DNA of 64,000 nucleotides from Fictibacillus gelatini DSM 15865 (GTDB taxonomy: Bacteria; Bacillota; Bacilli; Bacillales; Fictibacillaceae). The position numbers were made by a program, and so were the translations under genes. The stretch's first letter is position 1. The number at the start of each line of letters is the position of its first letter. Where the stretch lies: contig NZ_AUMP01000004.1 of assembly GCF_000430745.1 (NCBI RefSeq), positions 62,001-126,000 of the forward strand, read 5' to 3'. The notes under the pieces were generated by a model. It had not been told where the DNA came from. It made no database searches and saw nothing but the letters and a program-made list of their open reading frames with translations. This document shows positions 15,297-23,176 of this stretch, piece by piece.

Positions 15297-16601
15297 TTAT
15301 ACAGAAATTACTCCGGTTAAGAGGGCTACAATAATCATGACCAGCGATAATCCAAGCGCCCATTTAAAAACCATTTTTTGTTGGTCGCCAAATTCAACCC
15401 CGGCCATTCCTACTAATAAATAGGCTGCTGCCATTAACGGGCTCATAACATGTAACGGCATCCCCAATACGGACGCGCGGGCGATTTCAACCGGACTGAC
15501 TCCATATGCCGCTGCTGTTTTGGCAATAATCGGAAGGACCCCGAAATAATAAGGATCATTTGCCATAAAATACGTAAACGGTAAGCTCGTAATCGCGGTA
15601 ATGAGCGCAAAATGCGATCCTAACGAATGCGGAATAATCGAAATTAATGAAGACGCCATTTGGTCGACCATTTTCGTGCCCGTTAATATACCCGTAAAGA
15701 TTCCTGAAGCGAAAACGAGCGATACAACCGCCAGCACATTGCCCGCATGAGAAGAAATTCGTTCTTTTTGTTCTTCTAATTTAGGATAATTGACCATGAT
15801 CGCGATGGCAAAACCGATCATGAAAAGAACTGGAATTGGCAATATCTCCATAATAAGAGCAACTAGTAGCACAACGGTTAATAGAAGGTTAAACCATAAT
15901 AGCTTTGGCCGCTGAATGCCCGTTTCGACGGCTGCTGCTTGTTCGCGAACGGCCAGACGATCGAGAGAACTTGTTTCAATTTGGACGATGCCCAAACGTT
16001 TACGTTCTTTTTTCCCAAGAACATAAGCCGTAAACAAAATCCAAAGCGCGCCGGCAGCCATAACAGGAATAAGCGGAACAAACACATCCGCTGTTTCCAG
16101 ATGCAATGCGCTAACCGCGCGTGCCATTGGCCCGCCCCACGGCGTCATATCCATAATCCCTAAAGCCAGCATGGCAACACATGTTAAAACAATCGGCCGC
16201 ATGCCAAGCCGTTTATAAAGTGGAAGCATGGCAGAGACGGTAATCATGTATGTCGTCGTACCATCTCCATCTAGCGCTACGAGCATAGCAAGTATCGCCG
16301 TTCCGATGACAATCTTTAACGGGTCGCCTTTTACAAGCTTCAAAATCCATCCGATGAGCGGATCGAATAATCCGGCATCGATCATAATGCCGAAATACAA
16401 AATCGCAAACATAAGCATGACGCCAGTCGGCGCAACACTTTTAATCCCTTCGAGCATCATTGGGCCAATCTTTAGCCCAAACCCGCCAATTAAAGCAAAG
16501 ATGACGGGGATAACGACTAAAGCAATTAAAGCTGACATTCGCTTTGTCATAATGAAAAACATAAAGACGGCTATCATTAAAAAACCTAATAATGTAAGCA
16601 T
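15297..16601 (-). CDS. citM: Metal-citrate:proton symporter CitM/CitN
   Basis: A 434-residue transporter of the CitMHS family, which takes up citrate complexed with divalent metal (Mg for CitM, Ca for CitN) together with protons. It is almost entirely membrane-embedded, about 11-12 segments, with conserved ALDGDGTTTYMITVSAMLPLYKRLG and IMDMTPWGGPMARA. The latter two motifs hold the substrate-binding loops. Linkage to citST and a yflP homologue points to CitM rather than CitN, but metal preference cannot be read from the sequence. A perfect cre site and direct repeats suited to CitT lie upstream, matching the known CcpA repression and CitST induction in B. subtilis. Start ATG at 16601. Confidence 0.92.
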   Translation of the reverse strand: MLTLLGFLMIAVFMFFIMTKRMSALIALVVIPVIFALIGGFGLKIGPMMLEGIKSVAPTGVMLMFAILYFGIMIDAGLFDPLIGWILKLVKGDPLKIVIGTAILAMLVALDGDGTTTYMITVSAMLPLYKRLGMRPIVLTCVAMLALGIMDMTPWGGPMARAVSALHLETADVFVPLIPVMAAGALWILFTAYVLGKKERKRLGIVQIETSSLDRLAVREQAAAVETGIQRPKLLWFNLLLTVVLLVALIMEILPIPVLFMIGFAIAIMVNYPKLEEQKERISSHAGNVLAVVSLVFASGIFTGILTGTKMVDQMASSLISIIPHSLGSHFALITAITSLPFTYFMANDPYYFGVLPIIAKTAAAYGVSPVEIARASVLGMPLHVMSPLMAAAYLLVGMAGVEFGDQQKMVFKWALGLSLVMIIVALLTGVISV

Positions 16602-16705
16602 GATTATCGCTCCTTACCATTGATGTTGCATTTAAATGCTGAAACTTCTGTTCTGAAGGACTAGTTCGAATATTTAATCAAAATTATATAGAATCATATT
16701 TTTGT

Positions 16706-16719
16706 TGTAACCGTTTTCA
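16706..16719. promoter_or_regulatory. cre (CcpA) site before citM
   Basis: TGTAACCGTTTTCA fits the TGWAANCGNTNWCA consensus at every position. On the minus strand it overlaps the -35 region of the probable citM promoter, whose -10 is TATAAT near 16686-16691. CcpA bound here would block citM initiation in the presence of preferred sugars. Confidence 0.75.
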
Positions 16720-16745
16720 AAATAAGCTTTATTTAGTGCTTTAAC

Positions 16746-16769
16746 GTAATTTTGTTCATTTTGTTCACG
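16746..16769 (-). promoter_or_regulatory. Possible CitT-binding direct repeats
   Basis: Minus strand GTGAACAAAATGAACAAAATTA contains two TGAACAAAAT copies 10 bp apart, one helical turn, about 60-80 bp upstream of the citM -10 element. That is where an activating response regulator would bind. Assignment to CitT is inference from position. Confidence 0.45.
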
Positions 16770-16773
16770 AAAA

Positions 16774-16806
16774 AAAGCCATCTCGATACTTTAGCGAGAT
16801 GGCTTT
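16774..16806 (-). terminator. Terminator overlapping the citT stop codon
   Basis: AAAGCCATCTCG and its complement flank a nine-base loop, followed by T residues on the minus strand. The hairpin includes the last codons of citT, and separates citST from the inducible citM unit. Confidence 0.75.
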
Positions 16807-17474
16807 AAAGAATATTGTCGTTCGGGGCGCCCAACGATACCATATTCGATTTTCGCCCTGGCTTCATCAATCGAAACTAAATATTCTAAATATCTTCTGG
16901 CCGTAGTCCGTGAAGCCCCCATTTGTTCCCCCATTTCTTCTGCGCTAATGCCATTTCCTCGTTTCTTCATAATTTCGATTACTTTTTGAAGCGTTAACGA
17001 ATCAATTCCTTTTGGCAAATCTTTATGGTCGGAAGGGGCAAATTTAATCGTTCCGAAATATTGGTCAAGTAACGTCTGGTTGATTGGCGTTTCGTCTTCC
17101 AATAATGCTTTTTTTCTTTTGTAATGTTGGATGGTTTCGGTAAACTTATCCATCGTTATCGGTTTAATTAAATAATTTGAAATCCCATATTGGATCGCTT
17201 TTTTTAAAAGCGTTTTCTCAGTTGCCGCGGTAATCATAATAATATCGACGTTCGGGAACCGCTCTCTAATTTCCGGCAATATATTCGTTCCAAGTTCATC
17301 TGGCATATAAATATCCAGGAGCAGCAAATCTACTTGATGAGCATCAAGCAGTTGTATCGTTTCGCTTGCATTCAACGCCTTTCCAACGACTTCAACATCT
17401 TTTATTTTTAGAAGATACTGTTCATGAATTTGCGCGACACGAAAATCATCTTCAGCAATCGCCACTCGTAACAT
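16791..17474 (-). CDS. citT: Citrate response regulator CitT
   Basis: A 227-residue CitB-type response regulator. The receiver domain has the acidic pair EDDFRVAQ, the phosphorylation site in LLLLDIYMPDELGTN (Asp near residue 55), threonine in IMITAA and lysine in YLIKPIT. The C-terminal domain contains a winged helix-turn-helix, ISAEEMGEQMGASRTTARRYLEYL, typical of the DctR/CitT group. Its gene starts 12 bp after citS, so the two are co-transcribed. It is expected to activate citM when citrate is present. Confidence 0.92.
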   Translation of the reverse strand: MLRVAIAEDDFRVAQIHEQYLLKIKDVEVVGKALNASETIQLLDAHQVDLLLLDIYMPDELGTNILPEIRERFPNVDIIMITAATEKTLLKKAIQYGISNYLIKPITMDKFTETIQHYKRKKALLEDETPINQTLLDQYFGTIKFAPSDHKDLPKGIDSLTLQKVIEIMKKRGNGISAEEMGEQMGASRTTARRYLEYLVSIDEARAKIEYGIVGRPERQYSLKPSR

Positions 17475-17485
17475 ACTTTTCCCCC

Positions 17486-19090
17486 CTAATGTTGTTCGCC
17501 TATCTTTTTCGGTATAAAAACGGTAAAAATGGCGCCATGATCCTTTTGATTGCTCACTTCAATTGTGCCTTCCAGCTCATCAATCGCTTCTTTCACATTT
17601 GACAATCCATAACCGCGGTTAGGGCCTTTCATTGAAAATCCTTTTTTAAAAATCGTTTCGATTTGTTCGTCTGATATTCCAGGTCCATTGTCAACCACTT
17701 CGATGACAATGTCATTTCCGACATCTGTTATAAAAAATAATACTTCTTTTTTTCCCTGCTTGGCCACCGCTTCAAAGGCGTTATCAATGAGGTTGCCTAT
17801 GATTGTAACAAGCTGTGAGACACCGATATGCGGAGGCAGCGGTTCGATGGAACTATTAGGGTCGAGCGTAAAATTGATTTTCTTCTCAGAAGCTTTCCCC
17901 AATTTCCCTAAAAGAATCGCCTGTACTTTCGCATCATGAATTTGTTCAAATAGGATGCGATTTTGATTTTGGTGAATAGTAGATTCCGTTTTGATCATTT
18001 CAATCGCCTCGTCATAATGGCCTAATTCAAGAAGGCCCAGGAGAACGTAAAGTTTATTTGTAAACTCATGGGTTTGTGCACGCAAATCTTCTGAGTACTT
18101 CCTTACTTCGGACAAGGTATCAATCATTTTTTTCAATTCTGTTTTATCCCTGAAGCTTGCGACTACACCGACAATCCGGCCATTTTCGATAATGGGCATA
18201 CTGTTAACGATCACGATTTTATCCTTCAGCTCCATCTCTATATTTTTTTCAATTACCCCAGTTTCTAACACTTTCTTCATCGTAGACTGCGGGAAAACAG
18301 TTTCAATCGGCTGGTTGATGGCATCTTTCTCTAATCCGAGCATTTCTTTTGCTGAAGTGTTCATCATCGTAATCAAGCCTTTTTGATCAATCGAAATGAT
18401 TCCTTCTCTGATGGATAACAAAATGGCGCTTCTCTCTCGAAACAATGCTGCAATTTCGTACGGTTCGAGTCCCAGCGTATCTTTTCGAATGCTTTTGGCT
18501 AAATAAACTCCCCCAATTATGCCTAAACCTAAAACAAACGAGGAAAAAAGAATAATTTTTGTAATTTTATTTGCGATATTGTTGTGAAGATCTTTCTTTA
18601 AAAATTCAACAGTAACAACACCCATTACTTTTTTATAATTACCAAAGTCTACGATGATCGGGGCTTTTCCTCTAATGGCCGGGCCCATTTCCCCGGTTGA
18701 TTCTGTTACATAATTTCCTCCAAAAACTAGCGCCTTGAAGTCATCTTTGTGTTGAATTGTTTTTCCGATTTGGTCGGAATCAGGGTAGGAGTAGCAAATT
18801 CCGTCACGATTTGTCACAATTACGGATGCCGCTCCGGCCTGTTCGCGAATTTGTTCGGCGATCGTCTGGATTTCTGTGGAAGAAGGGTTCGATTGAAGTT
18901 CTTCTTTAACAGCAGGCATGAGCGATACCGTTTTTGCCGTTTGCAGCGCAAGTTTTTTCGTTTCATCTTTCGTCTCGGTCGACTCAAAGTAGGCAAATAT
19001 TCCGGTTAGAAGAATAATAACAAATAAGAGCAATGTGATGATTAAGCCTAATATTTTTGTTTGTAAGGAAACGTTCAGGAATTTATTCAT
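17486..19090 (-). CDS. citS: Citrate sensor histidine kinase CitS
   Basis: A 534-residue membrane kinase of the CitA/DcuS class. A first membrane segment (residues 12-32) and a second near 174-194 bracket an extracytoplasmic PASC-type sensor of about 140 residues, with the typical YSYPDSDQIGK and GPAIRGKAPI stretches. A cytosolic PAS domain (about 215-320) follows. The phosphorylated histidine is in LRAQTHEFTNKLYVLLGLLEL, and the ATP-binding domain has NLIDNAFEA, DNGPGI and KGPNRGYGLSNVKEAI. It detects external citrate and phosphorylates CitT. It heads the citS-citT-citM-yflP run between pbpF and hemE. Confidence 0.92.
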   Translation of the reverse strand: MNKFLNVSLQTKILGLIITLLLFVIILLTGIFAYFESTETKDETKKLALQTAKTVSLMPAVKEELQSNPSSTEIQTIAEQIREQAGAASVIVTNRDGICYSYPDSDQIGKTIQHKDDFKALVFGGNYVTESTGEMGPAIRGKAPIIVDFGNYKKVMGVVTVEFLKKDLHNNIANKITKIILFSSFVLGLGIIGGVYLAKSIRKDTLGLEPYEIAALFRERSAILLSIREGIISIDQKGLITMMNTSAKEMLGLEKDAINQPIETVFPQSTMKKVLETGVIEKNIEMELKDKIVIVNSMPIIENGRIVGVVASFRDKTELKKMIDTLSEVRKYSEDLRAQTHEFTNKLYVLLGLLELGHYDEAIEMIKTESTIHQNQNRILFEQIHDAKVQAILLGKLGKASEKKINFTLDPNSSIEPLPPHIGVSQLVTIIGNLIDNAFEAVAKQGKKEVLFFITDVGNDIVIEVVDNGPGISDEQIETIFKKGFSMKGPNRGYGLSNVKEAIDELEGTIEVSNQKDHGAIFTVFIPKKIGEQH

Positions 19091-19125
19091 TTGTTAAAGC
19101 TCCCCGTAATGACTTTAAAGAGTAC

Positions 19126-19151
19126 AAGCTCAAGGGAAAACCCTTGAGCTT
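19126..19151 (-). terminator. Terminator of pbpF
   Basis: AAGCTCAAGGG and CCCTTGAGCTT pair exactly with a four-base loop just after the pbpF stop codon. The following T tract is weak, so some read-through into citS is possible. Confidence 0.6.
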
Positions 19152-19154
19152 AAT

Positions 19155-21290
19155 TTACCGAAATATATCGACCGCCGCAATGTTTGAAGGTTTGCCCCTT
19201 TCTTTAGTAAGCGGATTGTAAGGAACAACATAAAATTCAGGAAGGGAAAAAAGAAATCTGCTCGATGTTGTATACTCACCCTTTCCTCTCACTGTCGCGA
19301 TGAATTCACTCGCTCCATTCTGAACGGCATAGATTTTATATTTGAGCCTTTTATCTTTTGAAGGTGTCCAGGTGAGTTTCACCGTCGGCATTCCAAGCGG
19401 ACCAAAGCCTACATGACCCTCTACATTTTTGACATCAATCATTTTAATCGGGGGCTCGAGATCTTTTATCCCTTTTGGTTTATGGAAGGTTAAATGGTTT
19501 TCGGACGGAATCTGGTTAATAATCGCCTTAAACAATTCTGTTGGATAACGGCTGCCACTATTTAAATAGCTTTCTTTCGTTGTCCGGTCATAGCCAATCC
19601 AGACGGCACCAACAATGTCTGGAGTATATCCGACAAACCAGGCATCCCGGTTCCCGTCCTCTTGACCGTCGATATTTGTCGTTCCTGTTTTCCCTGCCAA
19701 TGCGGTATGAATCTTCCCATATTTCCCCGTCCCTTTTTCCACAGCCGCTTCCAGCATACGTGTCATATTCCACGCGGTCTGCTTGCTGAACACTTTCTTT
19801 TCTATTGGCTCAGCCTGTCCGATCAGCTGTCCGTCATGATCGTAAATCTTTGAAATGACATAGGGTTCTACGATCTTTCCTTTTTGCGAGAATGCCCGGT
19901 AAGCCTTGACCATCTGCAGCGGAGAAACCCCTTTCGTTAGCCCCCCGAGCGCGATTCCTAATCCGCGATCAGTAACTGGCATCCCAAGTTTATTTAAATA
20001 TTCTTTTGAATAATGTATGCCAATCTTATTTAAGAGCCAGACAGAAGGGGCGTTTGTTGAATGCTGGATCGCTTCATACATTGAAATCTTCCCTCGATAC
20101 TTATGATTCGTATTTTCCGGCACGTAGCCATCATAATTTAACGGCTCATCCTTCAATAATGAATAAGGCCAATATTTTTTCTTCTCGAGGGCAGGGCCAT
20201 ACACTGCAAGCGGCTTAAAGGCAGAACCCGGCTGGCGTGGAACATATACTCGATTTAAGCCTTCCGTCAAATAGTTGCGCCCACCAGTAGCTGCTATAAT
20301 TCCCCCCGTTTTTGAATCCATTAGAACGAAAGCTCCTTCTGGCGGCTCCTTCCCTGTGCCTTTAAAGTAATATCGTTTTTGAAACGTTTTATAAGCTGCA
20401 TTTTGCGCTTTAACGTTTAATGGAACGACAATTTTATATCCGCCCCTCCTTAATTCTTCTCGGGAAAGATGATATTTTTCCTTTGCTTCTGTTAATACCA
20501 TATCCACGTATGTCAAATAGGCCGGATTCCGCTCTTCTTTATGGATGGTTAACGCAACGGTTTTCCCCTGGGCGCGAACTGCTTCTTCCGGGCGAATGAA
20601 ATGTTGCTCTTCCATTAAATCCAGGACAAGGTTCCTCCTTTTCTTGCTTCGGTCAGGATGCTCGAGCGGTGAATACACTCCCGGAGCCTTTAATATTCCG
20701 GCCAATAATGCTCCTTCATCGAGGGTTAAATCACTTACTTTTTTATTAAAGTAAAGCCTTGATGCCGCTTCAATACCGTATGCCCCGTGTCCGAAGTAAA
20801 TTTGATTTAAATACATTTCAAGAATCTTGTCCTTAGAGTACCTGCGCTCTAAATTAAGGGAGATGATCGCTTCTTTCGTTTTTCGAAGCCATGATTTTTC
20901 ATTCGTTAAAAAAACATTTTTCGCCAGCTGCTGGGTAATTGTACTTGCCCCTTCGACTTTGCCGCCTGAGAGTATATCCTTGTATACAGCACGGAAAATC
21001 GCATGTGTATCTAGGCCATGGTGCTTATAAAAGCGCGAATCTTCCACAGCGACAAACGCATTTTTCACGTGATCTGGAACATCGTCAATCGAAACCGGTT
21101 CACGGTTTTCCGCATATACTCTTGTAATGATGTTTCCGTTTTCATCAACCAGTTTCGTTGCGGAATTCAGGACAAGCGCTTTATCATCAATCACATAATC
21201 GCCGGCCATGATGATGCCTAAATAACCAACAAATCCTAATAGTAAAACGCCGCAAATGAAACAAACCATTCCGATCGCCTTTTTTACCAT
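19155..21290 (-). CDS. pbpF: Class A penicillin-binding protein (PbpF)
   Basis: A bifunctional peptidoglycan synthase of about 711 residues, the same size as B. subtilis PbpF (714). An N-terminal membrane anchor covers residues 5-28. The glycosyltransferase domain has the catalytic glutamate in FVAVEDSRFYKHHG and also ASTITQQLAKN and YLNQIYFGHGAYGIE. The transpeptidase domain has the active serine in PGSAFKP, the SxN motif in HSTNAPSV and KTGTT. In B. subtilis PbpF is forespore-expressed and lies directly before hemE. The ATG at 21290 is spaced well from AAGGAGG. A GTG one codon earlier is too close. Confidence 0.93.
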   Translation of the reverse strand: MVKKAIGMVCFICGVLLLGFVGYLGIIMAGDYVIDDKALVLNSATKLVDENGNIITRVYAENREPVSIDDVPDHVKNAFVAVEDSRFYKHHGLDTHAIFRAVYKDILSGGKVEGASTITQQLAKNVFLTNEKSWLRKTKEAIISLNLERRYSKDKILEMYLNQIYFGHGAYGIEAASRLYFNKKVSDLTLDEGALLAGILKAPGVYSPLEHPDRSKKRRNLVLDLMEEQHFIRPEEAVRAQGKTVALTIHKEERNPAYLTYVDMVLTEAKEKYHLSREELRRGGYKIVVPLNVKAQNAAYKTFQKRYYFKGTGKEPPEGAFVLMDSKTGGIIAATGGRNYLTEGLNRVYVPRQPGSAFKPLAVYGPALEKKKYWPYSLLKDEPLNYDGYVPENTNHKYRGKISMYEAIQHSTNAPSVWLLNKIGIHYSKEYLNKLGMPVTDRGLGIALGGLTKGVSPLQMVKAYRAFSQKGKIVEPYVISKIYDHDGQLIGQAEPIEKKVFSKQTAWNMTRMLEAAVEKGTGKYGKIHTALAGKTGTTNIDGQEDGNRDAWFVGYTPDIVGAVWIGYDRTTKESYLNSGSRYPTELFKAIINQIPSENHLTFHKPKGIKDLEPPIKMIDVKNVEGHVGFGPLGMPTVKLTWTPSKDKRLKYKIYAVQNGASEFIATVRGKGEYTTSSRFLFSLPEFYVVPYNPLTKERGKPSNIAAVDIFR

Positions 21291-21499
21291 CACGATCCTC
21301 CTTGCAGTAGCACTTGATTGATATGCAACATCTTTATGGAATGATTTAACTTTAATTCCTTTTGTTTATCATTTGCATTTCCAGGAAAAAAAATGAGTAA
21401 GGCCCGGGGGGAGACTAGAGGATATGGGTAAGTGACCAGCCAATAGCAACCTTCATATAGTAGAGGATGAAACTACTCTAATACGAGGAGGGTTTGAAT

Positions 21500-22891
21500 G
21501 TGGCTGTAGATTTAACTGCCCTGCACTGGATTTATCTGTTGTTTATCGGGCTTATCATCGGTTTTATGCTCTTTAGAAGGGATACGTCACTTGTATGTAT
21601 CATCGGCATTTTCCTTCTCGGTCTTGTTGCCACTCATTCGGTAAGTTCAGCTACGATCGGGATTTTCAATAGTTTTATTTATGCGATTAAAGAGCTTCTT
21701 GGCACTATTCTTGTTATTTCCATCATTGTTGCCATGAGCCATATTTTGACGATTACAGGGATCAACGATGTCATGATCCGCCCTTTCGCCAAATTGATTC
21801 GCAACCCTTTTCTCGGCTTTTGGGTCATTGGGATATTAATGATGACAATCTCCTGGTTTTTCTGGCCATCTCCTGCCGTTGCTCTAATGGGTGCCGTTCT
21901 TCTTCCTGTCGCTGCACGAGTCGGCCTCCCTGCCATTGGCGTTGCCGTCGCCATGAATTTATTCGGCCACGGCATTGCTCTCTCCAGTGATTTCGTCATT
22001 CAAGGCGCTCCAAAACTAACCTCTGAAGCTGCGGGCATTCCTGTAAGCGATGTTCTTTCCGCAAGCGTTCCTTTAGTTTTCACAATGGGGATCATTACAA
22101 CTATTGCCGCTTACTTATTTCTTCGCAGAGATATGAAAAAAGGAACCATTGATGCCCCGCTAGATATTGTCCCGGAACAAGAAGAGAAAAAGGAAGCTCC
22201 CACCTTATCTACCGGACAGAAAAAATTTTTCGCATTAATGATTCCGATTCTTTTTGCGGCCGATTTAGTGGCTATGACCTTAATTAACTTGCAGGGCGGA
22301 GATGCGACTGCTTTAATTGGCGGAACATCGATCGTTATTTTAATCATTATCGCCCTCTTTACGTACAAAAATAAGGGCTTAGAAGAAACGACATCCTATT
22401 TCATTGACGGATTTCAATTTGGATTTAAAATCTTTGGACCGGTTATTCCAATCGCCGCATTTTTCTATCTAGGCGACTCAGGATTTAAAGAAATTCTCGG
22501 AGATTTCCTGCCAGAGCACTCTCTTGGCATTGTCAATGATCTCGGTGTCGCCCTTGCCTCTGTCGTTCCATTAAATGCAGAAATTGGTTCTGTCACGCTG
22601 ACTGCGGTCGGTGCGATTACTGGACTTGATGGCTCGGGGTTTTCCGGCATTTCACTCGCCGGTTCCATCGCCCATCTCTTTGCGGCATCAATCGGCCACG
22701 GCATTGCCACATTGACTGCACTCGGGCAAATTGCGGCCATTTGGGTTGGCGGAGGGACGCTCGTTCCATGGGCACTTATACCCGCCGCCGCCATTTGTGG
22801 CGTTAGCCCATTTGAACTTGCAAGACGAAACCTCATTCCGGTCATCATCGGCCTTGTCGCTACAACCATTTTGGCGATGTTCCTCATTTAA
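21500..22891 (+). CDS. yhfA: YhfA-type transporter of the GntP/NhaC-like superfamily
   Basis: A 463-residue integral membrane protein with about 12 membrane segments. Two similar stretches, FFWPSPAVALMGAVLLPVAA in the first half and LNAEIGSVTLTAVGAITG in the second, suggest the usual internal duplication of ion-coupled transporters. Length equals that of B. subtilis YhfA, also found next to pbpF. Substrate unknown: gluconate/dicarboxylate-like solutes or cation exchange are both possible. The start is taken as GTG 21500, eight bases after AGGAGG. The TTG at 21494 lies too near the ribosome site, and the ATG between them is out of frame. Confidence 0.85.
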   Translation: MAVDLTALHWIYLLFIGLIIGFMLFRRDTSLVCIIGIFLLGLVATHSVSSATIGIFNSFIYAIKELLGTILVISIIVAMSHILTITGINDVMIRPFAKLIRNPFLGFWVIGILMMTISWFFWPSPAVALMGAVLLPVAARVGLPAIGVAVAMNLFGHGIALSSDFVIQGAPKLTSEAAGIPVSDVLSASVPLVFTMGIITTIAAYLFLRRDMKKGTIDAPLDIVPEQEEKKEAPTLSTGQKKFFALMIPILFAADLVAMTLINLQGGDATALIGGTSIVILIIIALFTYKNKGLEETTSYFIDGFQFGFKIFGPVIPIAAFFYLGDSGFKEILGDFLPEHSLGIVNDLGVALASVVPLNAEIGSVTLTAVGAITGLDGSGFSGISLAGSIAHLFAASIGHGIATLTALGQIAAIWVGGGTLVPWALIPAAAICGVSPFELARRNLIPVIIGLVATTILAMFLI

Positions 22892-22913
22892 TTCCTCTGG
22901 AGATATATTCGTT

Positions 22914-22942
22914 CGGAGTGGCCAACAATTAGAACCACTCCG
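22914..22942 (+). terminator. Terminator of yhfA
   Basis: CGGAGTGG and CCACTCCG pair across a 13-base loop and are followed by TTTCCTTT. Confidence 0.7.
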
Positions 22943-23176
22943 TTTCCTTTATACAAAAACCGGATAAAGACATAGAAAACCAACATAAATTTACAATTTA
23001 TAGGATGTTGGGCTTATTTGAAAAATACAGGCAGGAATCCTTCTAACGCATCGTGAATAGAAAAAAAGACATTGAAACAATTTCGAAACTATCCATTCTC
23101 TTTCGACAAGTTCTTCCATCTCACACAAGTGTATATTGTTTCAATTCAATTCCATTTACGTGAGGAGGTTTTATCT

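Noticed and set aside
22465-22887. 140-codon minus-strand frame
   Set aside because: Shadow of yhfA. Composition is alanine/proline/serine-rich and there is no ribosome site.
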